A stretch of DNA of 64,000 nucleotides from Lineus longissimus (GCF_910592395.1 NC_088316.1:5642001-5706000); one strand, 5' to 3'. Shown: positions 22,280 to 34,001, counted from the first letter of the stretch. Made by a program: numbers and translations. Notes: generated by a model not told the origin, from the letters alone.

Positions 22280-23085
22280 TATGGGCGGTTATTTCCGCAT
22301 TAAATGATGTCCTAAAACGCGTCTTTATAACTGGCGACTCGTGTGTGTGTGTAGAGCAACCCGTGCGTACAGAGCAAAACGCGCGTATCTAACTCGCGAC
22401 CCCTACAAAGAACATAACGCGAATGTATAACTACTGTCGCATGAACGTGCCGTCGGATAACTAGTGTCGGATAACTAGTGTCGGATAAGTGCTGTCGGAT
22501 AACTGCTGTCGCATATAAGGTTCCTCAGCCTCCCGCATCGCGGCGCTAGTTATTATTACTTTTGTTCTAAGCGACGTAATCCCGAGTTTGAGACAGAAGA
22601 GAAAAATGGCTACTAATCAAGATCCACATGTGCTCCAGCGGGCAGCACGCATGCTGCAAGACGTTGTGAATTTGTTGGGCAGGCCTACCCAGGACCAGGT
22701 CCCTCTTGATAATCGGGTTGATAATATTGCCTACTACATTACAGTTACCAATTGGTAAATCGTATGTCGCTTAGAGCAAAAACAATAATCATCAAGACAC
22801 AAGAGCGCCGCGATGCGGGAGGCTGAGGAACCTTATATGCGACAGCAGTTATCCGACAGCACTTATCCGACACTAGTTATCCGACACTAGTTATCCGACA
22901 CTAGTTATCCGACGGCACGTTTATGCGACAGTAGTTATACATTCGCGTTATGTTCTTTGTAGGGGTCGCGAGTTAGATACGCGCGTTTTGCTCTGTACGC
23001 ACGGGTTGCTCTACACACACACACGAGTCGCCAGTTATAAAGACGCGTTTTAGGACATCATTTAATGCGGAAATAACCGCCCATA
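22280..23085. mobile_element. 806-bp long-TIR element with TATGGGCGG ends and a micro-ORF
   Basis: Inverted arms of ~300 bp run from tatgggcggttatttccgca inward to ctaagcgac/gtcgcttag. Each arm contains four to five 18-bp units of the gtcggataactagt type. The outer 13 bases match the 8858-9490 element, so both belong to one terminus family. The unpaired centre (~22577-22767) encodes a 50-codon ORF. The flanks are aactgg and ggctac, so no clear target duplication remains. Confidence 0.88.
22606..22758 (+). CDS. 50-residue ORF in the loop of the long-TIR element
   Basis: The ATG has a good context (aaaaatgg). The product starts MATNQDPHVLQRAARMLQDV, continues with VVNLLGRPTQDQVPLDN, and ends IAYYITVTNW before TAA. 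The helix-like start could be the N terminus of a longer transposase kept in a deletion derivative, or chance. It fills most of the non-inverted centre. I do not recognise the family. Confidence 0.35.
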   Translation: MATNQDPHVLQRAARMLQDVVNLLGRPTQDQVPLDNRVDNIAYYITVTNW

Positions 23086-23099
23086 GGCTACGGCAGGCT

Positions 23100-23545
23100 C
23101 AGGTATCGATGTTATTGATAACAGCCTGAGTGGTAGCGTTCCACTATTTGATTGTCTTTGAAAAAAACGAGTTTTTAAAGTCGTCTGTATTGGCCCTGTA
23201 TACAGCCAATTTCTGCTGGTTCTTGCTTCCGGTATTGGAGGGGCCTGGTTTTAATAGGTTATCCTCCATGGGGATACCGGTTTCCCCGTTCATGATTTCG
23301 TTTAGTGTCTTTAATAGCCGTATATTTTTACGTCTCTGCTGTAGAGTCTCCCAGCCAAGTTTCATCAATTTGTAATTTTATGTATTGTCATCCATTCTTG
23401 TACTTCTGAACTGTCTTGGTGTGAGCTTTTTATAGGTAATCCTACCGCACACACCATACTGTATGTTACTTGTATATATGTTCTTTGTACAATACAGTGA
23501 AGTTTAAATAAATAAATAAATAAATAAAATAAATAAATAAATGTT
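23100..23545. mobile_element. 5'-inverted, truncated LINE 3' end
   Basis: Minus strand 23368-23100 encodes the conserved end of non-LTR RT proteins: LGWETLQQRRKNIRL, then FKNSFFSKTIK, then a frameshift before a TLPLRLLS-like tail. Adjoining it in plus orientation is a typical 3' UTR (tcttggtgtgagc, accgcacacacc, ttgtacaatacagtgaag) ending in a (TAAA)n tail at 23506-23541. Coding part and 3' UTR are in opposite orientation, as twin priming produces. Confidence 0.7.
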
Positions 23546-24000
23546 CTGTTCGGTTGAAGGGCTAATGCTGGACACGTGGAGCCTTATCTGGACAGATGGC
23601 TTGGTTATCTGGTTGTTTGGGAGAGCTTGCTAATGTTGGCAAGAAGCATTGGTTGCAGTAGGTAACGGCAATGGCTTACTGCCGACCCCTCCAAAGGCCA
23701 CTCTGTAAGTCAGCAAGCCCGCGGGCGGGCTAGCTATAGCTCCTGACCCTCCAGCCTCTGAAGGCAGCCGACATCTCCAAAGGTCTATACTCTGGAAAGG
23801 GTTATCGAACTTCTTCGCTTTGTGAGACAAAATATCGCTTGAAATTGATGCGCGATTATTGCTTAAAATGTCTCCGTATGGGTCAAAGAAAAAACATTAA
23901 AGTGTCTTGGCCAGCAAGAAAACAGACAGACCACTTCTTCACTCCCTAAAACCCTTACGGTAGTCCCAAAGTGCCATCTGTGAACCAATTATTAGTCGTT
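23546..24000. repeat. Minisatellite fragment and interspersed repeat, copy 2
   Basis: 23670-23790 resembles the 21710-22200 minisatellite. 23765-23990 is the second copy of the 6720-6950 repeat. Confidence 0.7.
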
Positions 24001-26415
24001 ACAAAATCCAACTATTTAGGCCTGAGTGAGGTCCAACAATATTGGCCTGAAACTCGATGGTCATTGTCATGCAAATAAAAAGTTAGTTTGTAAAAGAATA
24101 TGACTTGAACTTGTTAGAAATATCAAATTTGGAACAAATATGTTGATAATCTGCTGGTATTGCGACCTGTCAGCAGAATCTAAAAGCCGATTGGCGCACC
24201 TCGAAAACTTCAAAAAATGACCTCCAGTCTTTGATCAAAAACACCCATTCATATATAGTTTTTACTCGTTTCCTTTTTACCACCTCATTAAATGGTTCTA
24301 GACTAGAATGTACCGCAATTTGTTTGCAAAATATTAAAAAACAAAGAAATGTCAAGTTGCCAAACTTAGAGAGCTGCATCAGCATTTTCATCAGCAGTTT
24401 ACACCTTCCCGGCCAATAATTATTATCTAAATTTAGAAAACCAACGTCATCGTGTGGAACACCGGGGATTCCCCTGCCAGATATGTTATGATTTCACAAC
24501 CTAAAGCTGGTCTTGCAAAATGCAATTAAAAGTGATGATGCAAGCAGTCTCGCTGAAAAGACTCAGATAAATCGCCGCTCAGCATTTTAAGTATAACTAG
24601 TTCAGGCATGTGAGGGGGAGCATTGAGAGAAAAAGGGGTAAGTTTGTCAGATTTTTGAAGTTTTCATGCTTACTGTAGTCTGTAGTGTTGGTGGTTGTGT
24701 TAGTACTACTGAGCCTAGTGTTACTATAGGCCTAGTGCATGTTCTGTTGTACTTGAAGTGTTGAGTTGTTGTTCAAAAGCTAAGTCTTGTTGTTCAAAAG
24801 CTAAGTCTGGCTCTAAAGCTGGCCGCTGGTCATGTGACACTTTCGCAATGCAGTAGTAATGCACCACATATGCCTTTGACATAGGTCTTGTAGTATGTGA
24901 TAGATCTAAATGCCATGGTGCATGTTCCATGTATGTGTGCCAACTGTCAATACTGGCAGTGGCATGATTGTCGGCCCCATGGTCGATGGTGGTGTACATG
25001 TCGGAGGGCATGTAGGGCCTACTGCAGAGTAGTCTACTGAGTATGGGGTACATGGCCACTTGCGGCATGACTGGTGGGCCTGCATGCTATGGTGTACTGG
25101 TAGGTTGGTGAGTTGTCGAGGGCTTATGTACGTGCTGTCTACCATCTTTCCCATAGGCTAGCAGGCCTTTGATCGCTCTTAGAATGGGCCTTTTCGAAAA
25201 GGACGAATCAGACTGTCAGAGCCAAAACAAATCAAATGCGCACACCCCGAACAGGACAGAAAGCCTAAGCCAATTTCGGACAATGCCGAGGTTGACCTTT
25301 GTTCCAGGTGAAACCCATGACTTGTCAGCGCCAAAACAAACTTCTTCGAAAAGGTAGATACTGTAAATTGTCATGAAAATGTGGTGAATTTGCTGAATTT
25401 CACTTGGCGATAGGCCAGGGTTTCACTTGCATGACTTGGTTTTCCAGGTTATAGGTACCTTGACATCCTCAAACGTTTCGAACTCCTTCAAATTGAAGTG
25501 AATGTCAATTAAAACCATGCGAGGCTGCTCTGCTGGCCATGGCAGTCTGGAAAACTAAGAACAGACTCCCTCCCTTGAAATTGGCATTCACTTTGTCGTG
25601 AAAGAGTTCTGATTGCTTTAGGATTACAAGTTCCAGCCGAAATGGCAATACCTACTGGTCAACCTATCATGTTTGTTGCCAAAATTTGATGGTTTTACTT
25701 TAAGATGAATAAATCTGTTGATAATAAGATCTTGCTCTAAAAACCTGCATTAAAATGGCCTTTGAGGATGATGTTTGAAGCCCATTTCAAGTGTCCCTAC
25801 TGACTATTCAACACCACTTTCTTGTGATACTAACCATGGAACAATCACTTTTTCTGTACTGTAAATATTTGGGTCACTCTTTATGTGTGATGTACAGTGC
25901 AATACTTTCCTTGTTGGCAGAATTAGTCGCAGTCAAAATATAGTGATGATCATAAATGACAATTTTGTCATAAGATTTATTGTTGTATAGACATAGATAA
26001 TGGCATTACATTGTCGTGTCACATACCTGTCTGTTGAGGCTCATAGATCAATGTCATCAGTTCCTTAATTTGTTTGATCAGGGAAAATACAGGGTTGTGT
26101 GTGTCATGTACAATGTATAAGAACAATTTCTAATTTTCAGTCGTAACATACATGTAAAGTGGTGCTATCCTATTGGAAGCGAAATCTCTCTAAATCAATT
26201 TTTGTAGCGATATTTAGTTAGACTGAATCAAAGCACTTGAGATGGGTAATCAGACAATCAATCATATCAGTACATTTAATATCTGATTCTGAATTTTTAT
26301 GAACTTTCACACTTCTTTCAGGAAGACATCTCGCTGCATGAAGATAGTGTGAAATACTGGTGACCACAGAGTGAGTGAGTTTTGAAGCCATTTCATTGGC
26401 CATACGGGTCAAGAT
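24001..26415. other. Intergenic upstream of the E2 gene, no gene seen
   Basis: No ORF with protein-family resemblance was found. A short tandem (gttgttcaaaagctaagtct, twice near 24768-24810) and an inverted pair ccttttcgaaaagg/cttcgaaaagg (25190 and 25343) are the only structures noticed. An ATTGG inverted CCAAT motif lies ~22 bp upstream of the E2 start codon. Confidence 0.5.
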
Positions 26416-26592
26416 ATGGAGAAAGCCAATGCAGATATCTGCAAAGATTTTCATAAACTTATGAAAAACGTCGAAAAGCTATCAGACGGTCAGGCTGTAG
26501 TCACAAAATGGAAAGAGGAAGACCTGCAGTGGTTTGTGGTCGAGATCTGCCCGAATGGTGGTCTTTATCATGGTGGGAAGTTTGTTTTCGTG
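26416..26592 (+). CDS. UBE2M/UBC12-like E2 conjugating enzyme, exon 1
   Basis: The ATG-led exon encodes 59 residues and ends in phase 0 at the donor g|gtgagt (26593). The sequence LQWFVVEICPNGGLYHGGKFVF matches the start of the UBC fold of UBE2M (NEDD8 E2): a KLVICPDEG-like strand followed by GKFVF. The basic N-terminal docking peptide that UBE2M uses to bind its E1 is absent; the protein starts at the first UBC helix (DICKDFHKLMKN). It joins exon 2 at 26802 across a 209-bp intron. Confidence 0.82.
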
Positions 26593-26801
26593 GTGAGTTT
26601 TATTTCGAAGCCAAACAAGGCGTTTTCTGTATCAGTCCGACTCTCACTTGATCTGCTTACAGCCTTTCTCCAAAATATACACATGCAAGCCAAAAGGTTG
26701 GTATTTAAACTGCAAATAAAACCTACCCCTAATTGGCCAGTAGATTTGGTTTTAATTTAGGAAGTCAAATACTTACTCACCCAAACTTTCTTTATTTTCA
26801 G

Positions 26802-27797
26802 GTCTGCCCCTATGACTATCCGACTGATCCACCAACTGTGATTTGCCTGACTCGTGTTTATCATCCGAACATCGACTCCGAGTATGAATTCAAGCACTCG
26901 GTTGATAATGAGATCGATGAGGAGTATTTTCAAGAGAATGAACTATTTACAAATGTCTGCGTCAGCCTCCTTGCCGAAGACTGGGAGCCCCACTTTACAT
27001 TCGAAGATTGTATCCAGTCGCTGCTGTTCTTGTTTTATGAACCGAATATCGATGACCCCTTGTCACCGCTGATCGACTCTTCTATGGACTTGAGTGCGTT
27101 TGAGATAAACGTCAAGAGGTCGTTGCTGGGCCTTGATGTTGATTCTTTTGAATTTAAGAGGAATTACATTTTGGATGACTTTGACGAGCGCGTGAAAGCG
27201 ATCTGTGATGAAGTCGTGTTCGAGAGTAAACTCGTTGATGGATGTGATTCTGTGCACGAGAATCCATCTGACATGAATAGTGTCAACCTCGAAGTGAAAA
27301 ACATTTCAAATTCAGATCCGCCTAACAAAGAGGACGAAGTTATTGAGAAGTTAACAGATAGCCATGAAAAATTTGGCGACGGAATTTATTGTCTAGCTAG
27401 TGTAGATCTGGTGTCTGAAATAGATGAAAAGCCAGCGCCTGTGATTATGGATTCGCTACCAGATGTGGTTCAGTTGTCTAGATTACTAGAAGTTCCAGTT
27501 AAACCCGTTGATGCTTTTTGTGATAATGGTATTCCCCTTTTTAGCGAAAGCCAAAATCTTGTCGATGCTGAACCGCCCCCGATGGAGAGGCCTGTAAGCT
27601 GTGATAACATAGGTGCACCTCCCTGCTTAGTTATTGAACGTGATTCAAAGCTTGGTGCTAACGTAATAATTGACTGTGAGGAAAACGGCCCCGACTTGCC
27701 AACACCACGGGGTCCCGTACAGAAGTGCATTTCTGCCACAATGTGGATGGTGAAATTTTTCTTTACTCAAATAATTCCAGAGCTTTATAAGTCATAG
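26802..27797 (+). CDS. UBE2M/UBC12-like E2 conjugating enzyme, exon 2 with active site and long tail
   Basis: The acceptor tttattttcag precedes 26802; exons join to a 390-residue protein. The UBC core continues with PYDYPTDPPTV, VYHPNID (HPN at residues 80-82), NVCVSLLAEDW (catalytic Cys112) and LLFLFYEPNIDDPLSPLI, the UBE2M-type order. E2s normally have about seven residues between HPN and Cys; here there are about 28, an acidic insertion (SEYEFKHSVDNEIDEE then YFQENELF). A ~210-residue acidic, low-complexity C-terminal extension follows, ending in the hydrophobic MWMVKFFFTQIIPELYKS. Transfer of NEDD8 or another ubiquitin-like protein is inferred from family only. Confidence 0.82.
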   Translation, partial: VCPYDYPTDPPTVICLTRVYHPNIDSEYEFKHSVDNEIDEEYFQENELFTNVCVSLLAEDWEPHFTFEDCIQSLLFLFYEPNIDDPLSPLIDSSMDLSAFEINVKRSLLGLDVDSFEFKRNYILDDFDERVKAICDEVVFESKLVDGCDSVHENPSDMNSVNLEVKNISNSDPPNKEDEVIEKLTDSHEKFGDGIYCLASVDLVSEIDEKPAPVIMDSLPDVVQLSRLLEVPVKPVDAFCDNGIPLFSESQNLVDAEPPPMERPVSCDNIGAPPCLVIERDSKLGANVIIDCEENGPDLPTPRGPVQKCISATMWMVKFFFTQIIPELYKS

Positions 27798-29239
27798 CAT
27801 AATTGAGGTAAATGTTGTAAATATGTAAATAGTAGTGTTCTTTAAGATGTGGAATACAGGGTGACTCACGAAGGGTCAGTCCTGCAGAACCTCCAGTATT
27901 AGACTCCTGCGTAGCCCTGCATGGACTAGATTCATTGATGACATCGTTTGGTGACTATCAAAGCAGCTGTGGTCAACATTTTTGGTTCACATCTCTAGGA
28001 TGCTTTGAGGAGATAACGGGCTTGTGAAAATACCATAATCGTAGCGATTGATCTTCTCTAAAGTAATTGATACACACGAGTTCACAACCTGGTGGCAAGA
28101 CTGCACTAGTGGTCAAAATAGTATTTGCTGTATATTTTCTGTTGATATTTACAAAAGATGACACCTAATCCACTGGAGAGAGGGTCATTTACGGTTGTCC
28201 TGGCATGAGTGCCATTGTCGGCATAAACCTGATAAAACTTGTTTTCTTTTATATTATCATGTGTAATTAAATGTGTAGTTTTGTACACTGTAGGCTGCTA
28301 AAAATGTTGGCTGTTGGGATTTTCATTGCTACAGTGTGATCTAAAGAAATTTTGACGAGATTCATGAAAGGGATCATCTCAGAAATGCTTGATACCATCA
28401 GAGGTGATTTTTTTCATCTCTCTCTCAGAAACCCCCACCCCGGGCCCTACAAAAACAAAAAAAGCTGATAGCTAGCATCAAGTCTTTATTTTGCATGAGA
28501 CTAGAAATTGTAAACAGTGAAATATTGACAGGGAACTGGCTGACCCCTTTCCCCCAGATGAAATAATTCAATCTGTCATGACATTGCACCATTTTGAGAT
28601 GATCCCTCGGGGTGCCAGTAGGTCAACCCCAATAAGTAAATCAGATGCTATGAGTACTGTTGTTCTGTTCAAGTGCTCTTGAGTAGCGACACAGCAAGTC
28701 TGCTTATTTTATTGTCGCTACAGGTGCCTTCTAGTACTACCACTGAAAACTGCCAAATTTTTGCATGTCTTAATTTTTGTGGTTCGCGAAAATTTCGAGA
28801 ACATGTTTTAAAGTCGATATTTTTATTTCGGTAAAAATAAGTCTCGGTACATCCAATCAAAAACAAATCACGCTATATTCATTTCAATTCAAAGGTGAAA
28901 AAGCAATCGCAAAAATTAAGGGGTTTACAGTCATCAAGTCATAAGCAGCTGTGGTTGGAAGTCTTTGGAGGTGTTTACAGTGTACATTTAAAACACTATC
29001 GCTGAAAATAATATTTTGATGCTATTGAAATAAATTTGTTGTTTTCTTTCGAGCAGATGTAAAGGTTTTTGCATCCAGAATCGGGAGATTTAATCATTTT
29101 GCAGTTTGTAGTTACATGGGAGAGTGATGACCTTTTAATTATGTGCTGTTGTAATGTCGTCTTTGGCAAGTACAACGGGCTACAAGTACAATATCTCTGC
29201 TGAAGCAATTAGAACAACATAATCACTTCTTGAAATTCA
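27798..29239. other. Downstream region of the E2 gene, no gene seen
   Basis: No AATAAA occurs close to the stop codon and no convincing ORF is present. Part may be 3' UTR. Confidence 0.4.
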
Positions 29240-32200
29240 AGTCCAAATATTTCGTCCCCAGGACTTTTCCCCCTGGGTCGAACAATTATCCCCCAGGACA
29301 GTTTATTCCCTGGCAGTAAGCCACATGGATTCCTTCCTTGGACTGACAATCCATGCCCAAGGAACCCCCCCCCCCCCCCGAACAGCCTGAAAAGTTTTGT
29401 GTCCGAGGACATCCACACCAATCCATCTCTAGGAAAACTTGGTCACTAGGATAGCTCATCCCCGGGGACAGATAATTAATTCCCAAGAGCAAGCAGTCCT
29501 TCCTTTGACAGATATTACCTTGAGGACAACCTGTCCTTAAGGATAAGTTGTCCTTGGGACATGGGACAGCTCATCCATTCGCAACCAATAACAAGTTGTC
29601 ATTATGGTCAATTGTCGTTTCTGTGACTATTCACCCTAGGACAACATTTCTCGAATGATAATTCATCAATGGGACAGTTCATCCCTGAGCACAAGATATT
29701 CGTCATACTCCGAAGCAGACATAATATTAATATTCTGACATAGCGGCGTACAATGAATGATACCTCATAACCATTAACAAAATTGTCATCATGCGATGTG
29801 GGGCGAAACTGTTTCCTGTGACATTTCATCCCAAGTACAATTTAGTATTCCCAAGCATAATTCGTCCCCGGGAATCACTGAGCGGTCGTTCCCGTAAGTA
29901 CAATCTGCCTGCAAGGATAATACGTCAGTGGAACAGTTAACAAACGAAGGGCAACTTTCATTATCAGTGATAAGTTGTCCGCATAGTCCGAATGGACAGT
30001 TCGTTTTCTGTTTGCACAATCTGCCCGGCAAGGACAATTCGTCAAGGGCACAGTTTATCAAACGAAGGGCAACTTTCATTATCAATGATAAATCGTCCGT
30101 ATAGTCTGTATGGATAAGTAGTTTCCCGTTCCTACAATCTGCCTGCAAGCATAATTCGTCCCCGTGGCAGTTTATCAAACGAATGACAACTTTTCTTATC
30201 AATGATAAGTCGTCCGTATAGTCCGAATTGACAATTCGTTTCCCGTTATTACAATCTATTCCCAAGCATACTTCGTCCCCGAGACAGTTTATCAAACTAA
30301 GGCCAACTTTCATCATCAATGATAAATCGTCCGCATAGTCCGAATGGACAGTTCGTTTTCTGTTTGTGCCATCTGCCTTCAATGACAATTCGTCAGTGGG
30401 ACAGTTTATCAACTTACAACTTTCATTGTCAATGATAAGTTGTCCGAATAGTCCGTATGGACATTAGTTTCCCGTTAATATAATCTATTCCCAAGTATAA
30501 TTCGTTCCCGAGACAGTTTATCAAACGAAGGACAACTTTCATTGTCAATGATAAGTTGCCCACATCGTCCGTATGGACAATTCATTTCCCGTTAGTATAA
30601 TCTGCCTGCAAGGACAATTCGTCAGTAGAACAGTTGATCAAGTGAAGGGCAATTTTCATAATCAATGATAAGTCGTTCGGATAGTCCGTATGGACAGTTC
30701 CTTTCCCGTAAGTACAGTTTGACTGCAAGGATAATTCGTAAGTGGGACAGTTTATAAAACGAAGGACAACTTTCATTACCAATGACAAGGCGTCCGTATG
30801 GACAATGTGTTTTCCGTAAGTACAATCTGCCTGCAAGCATAATTCGTCAGTGGGACAGTTTATCAACGAAGGGCAACTTTCATTATCAATAATAAGTCTA
30901 CTACATAGTCATTATGGACAATTCGTTTCACGTTACTACAATATGTCTGCGCTGCAAGAATAACTCGTCCCGGGACGTGACAGTTCACCACTGAGGACAA
31001 CTTTCGTTATCAATGTGAAGGCGTCCGAATAGTCAGAACGGAAAATTCGTTTCGCTTAATTAGTACAATCTGTCTCCTAAGGATGTCACTGGCACAGTTC
31101 ATCCCTGAGGATAAATCATTACAATATGGACAATTCATTGTTCTTATGAACAATTTGGAATATTGTTTCCTGGAACAGTTCATCCCCCAGGGCAAGCTCG
31201 TACCCGGGACAGTTCATCTCTGAGAACAACATGCCGATCTACTATCGGTGTGTGTATATCCATCCCTCGCCGCCGATAAATTCCCCCTGATCGGCCGTCA
31301 GAACGGCTGTTACTACATTATTGGTAGTCTCCATGCATTCCCTTCCCTTCCCACACGTCCATGTCGCGACAACACTAGCATTACACTTGTGGTTGTCGCA
31401 CGAGACACGCGCTGAAAGCCATCGTAGTGAAAGACTAGGTGTTCAATGAGTAACGGTTCAAGGGATGATGACCTGATACAAATGCACTGTGCATGTTGTA
31501 CAGAAGAAATGTAACCTGATCATGAAGCGAAGTTGGCAATATCAATTCAGGGCGCTATTCAATTACTTTTTGTCGAGCAATTTCATTGGCCACCCATTTA
31601 TGAGTGTGCGTCTGACAGATTTCCCTATTCGATCGGCGGTGAAAGGAAGAGACTTTAGGACTGACATTCACTGCCGGTAAGTAGGCATGGAGAACAATCA
31701 TTCCCAAAGACACTTGTCCTCATGAATTTGTTACCTGGGACAATCCATCCTAGGATCGCCAATTGCTGATGAGGACGGGTGGTATGAAATTGCTTTTACG
31801 TCAGTTGTTTACAGAACCACCTTGTGTAAATGTACATGAAGTGTTCAGCGAAAGCATTCACATGTTTTTGCATGTTTTCATACAGTCCATTCAATAATAT
31901 GGACAAGGTCATCTACACGATGGAAAATTCTTCCCAAGTGCTATCTGTCCCCCAAAGACAAATAAGTCACTGTGACAGGTAGTACCTGAGGATATTGATA
32001 ATGATACACTAATCCCCAGGACAGAATAGTCATCAGCGATGCATAGCGATCTGTTCCTGTGACAGTTCACCCCAAGGGAAACCTTTCCCCCGGGCAATTT
32101 CACCTTGGGACAGTTACTCCCTGAGCACAATACCAATGAGCTGTCAGTGGCAGTGGTAAGACCGACGTAGGAAATCAACATAAGCGCCTGCTCCCTCTGA

Positions 32201-32560
32201 GGTCTAGGGTTCTTCTCCCAGTTGGTGAACGTCTTTATGTAATAAAGAGGACAGCGATGAGCTCTTCCGGGGCCCCAGTTTCCTTCTTCATGACATACAT
32301 TAAATCAACTAATAATATTGTCCATAGAGTTGATGATGTCTCAGTCGACGCTCAGCGCTCAACTCAATATCTTAAATGTCAAATCGTCCTTATGAACAAT
32401 ATTCGTTTCCTCGGACATTCCAGCCACCCAAGGATAATCTGTTGCCGATGATAATTCTTCCCCGGGACAAATAATCATCACTGAGGACAATTCATTTCCA
32501 AGGACAAGTCGTCCTTACGGACAATTCGTTTTCTGGGAGAGTTTGTCCCAGAGGAATCAG
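29240..32560. repeat. Degenerate 'ggacag ttcatccc' repeat field
   Basis: Variants of gggacagttcatccc, aaggacaa and cccaagga recur every ~20-60 bases on the plus strand across more than 3 kb. The core, 29880-31060, resolves into a 117-bp satellite; the edges are more diverged. A 15-base C run lies at 29365-29379. Confidence 0.75.
29880..31060. repeat. 117-bp satellite, about 10 copies
   Basis: The string tttcattatcaatgataag recurs near 29955, 30073, 30190, 30308, 30421, 30535, 30652, 30769, 30877 and 30999, steps of 108-122 bp. The unit length is a multiple of three, so the minus strand shows partly open frames with a 39-residue repeat (DDLSLIMKV, LINC, DELSLQADC). I consider these by-products of the satellite. 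Confidence 0.85.
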
Positions 32561-32790
32561 TCTCCATGGATTACTCGGGGACTGTCGGGATAAGACCGAG
32601 AGCATCAAGGTATCAACTGCAGCGACGATTCTGGCACGTAGGTTATTGATAACTTGTGGAGGCGACTTGTCAACTTGGTTCTCAAGTTTTCCCCCCAAAA
32701 AAATCACAGGGGGTGAAGTCAGGGGACCTTGTTCACCATCTAATCTCACGGTTTATCGCACCAAATGCATCTGCTACTTGCTGGACTTTC
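32490..32790 (-). pseudogene. Mariner-like (DDE) transposase C-terminal relic
   Basis: On the minus strand one frame reads RSPDFTPCDFF, the conserved motif holding the last catalytic Asp of mariner-type transposases. After a shift in a T/G homopolymer it continues GGKLENQVDKSPPQ and INNLRARIVAAVDTL in the next frame. The upstream catalytic Asp residues are not recognisable. The homopolymer frameshift and truncation make it inactive. A string aacaccctgtat near 33132 may be an old terminus. Confidence 0.65.
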
Positions 32791-33457
32791 CAGTCCTCAA
32801 CCACTGTTTACCTCAAACACACGCTGCTAAGTTGCTGTAAGTTGCATGTTGCTGGTCTGAGAAAATTAGCAACCTCTTTCAACTTTTAAGGAGTGTGCAA
32901 TGGAAACACATGCAAAGGATTGCATAATTTGGAGGCCCAACAACTGCCCTGCACTGGGCAGACAAGGTTTATTACCAAAACGTCTATCTGGTGCCTGACT
33001 AGATATGCCATGGATTTCTTGGTTTCATAAAAAGAGGACATCATTGGGTAATAAATGGTGGTTGCCAATTTCGAAGATATTCAGCCATGTCCAGGAAATT
33101 AACAAATTAATCTCGGTTTCCTTTTTTTTAAACACCCTGTATAGTAGTTCAGTTTGAGATCAATGCGTGGTCTCACCACACCAGTTGAATAGTGTTTTTA
33201 ATTTGAAATATATTTTTTCTTAAAGGCCATATATCAAGGTTTGAAAACATGCTTGATACTCATGAAATATGTTGAGGGTTAAAAAACAAGATCCCAGACA
33301 TTAAAAAAATTCTAATAATAAAGTCATTATTTAGTTATTTCAATTTTCAATTTTAAACTATTTGAATTTCCCACCACACACAACTTTAGATTAGTTCCAC
33401 ATGTGGCCGCTAGGGATTTTTTGATGACGTAGATCAGGTCAGTCAGAACAAAGCAAG
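32791..33457. other. Probable decayed transposon flank, no gene seen
   Basis: The region contains no clear coding stretch. It is AT-rich and probably includes the rest of the mariner relic. Confidence 0.4.
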
Positions 33458-33607
33458 ATGGCTTCCGCATACAGTTCAGAGAGTGAGAGCAGTGAATTTG
33501 AGGATGTTTTGGTCGATACAGAAGGATATTTAAACGTTGAGCCGTACATGTTCGAGCCATTATCACTAGATCATAATGAGAGTGATCATTCGGACGAAAG
33601 TGATTAG
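33458..33607 (+). CDS. Small acidic ORF, 49 codons, resembling the N terminus of P2X7-like-domain proteins
   Basis: The ATG context is aagATGg. The product is Ser/Glu/Asp-rich (MASAYSSESESSEFEDV, then EGYLNVEPYMFEPLSL) and ends SDHSDESD before TAG. A PYxFEP motif after an acidic start is, as I recall, common at the front of invertebrate proteins with a P2X7-type cytoplasmic domain; this is recall, not proof. The same frame reopens after the TAG to 33826 with a Cys-rich stretch (DGCRCIICM), so it could be a broken exon of such a gene or transposon. Confidence 0.3.
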   Translation: MASAYSSESESSEFEDVLVDTEGYLNVEPYMFEPLSLDHNESDHSDESD

Positions 33608-34001
33608 AATTTGTGGTTAATCAATTTGCATGGCAGACCTGCCGATATAGCAAAGAAGACATTGATAGACGGTTGCAGATGCATAATATGTATGATTTTT
33701 GAACAGACTAATGTTGCACAATATTGTTTCGCCTCGTCTGTGTTGTATCGCCAGTTATGTCATGACGCTGAACTACTATTGAAAAGTGACGGTATTATGC
33801 ACAATCATCTTGACGTGACGATATAATGCCGTGCAACGTTAGATAGGCCTAGATGTCAGATGACAATAATCTGTCATTGACAGTGGCTGTCACTGACACT
33901 GACCTGTGTCGCTGTCACCTTGCTATGGCTGGAACACAAGAAGACACTATGCGGTATCACAGGCCCCAATAGGGCCTACACATTATGTATGACAACCGAC
34001 C

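Noticed and set aside
24724-25154. Overlapping minus frames upstream of the E2 gene
   Set aside because: No domain, no splice context, composition not protein-like.
29789-30412. 207-codon minus-strand frame with a 39-residue repeat
   Set aside because: It comes from a 117-bp satellite whose unit is divisible by three; other units carry frameshifts and stops, and the frame has no protein-family features.
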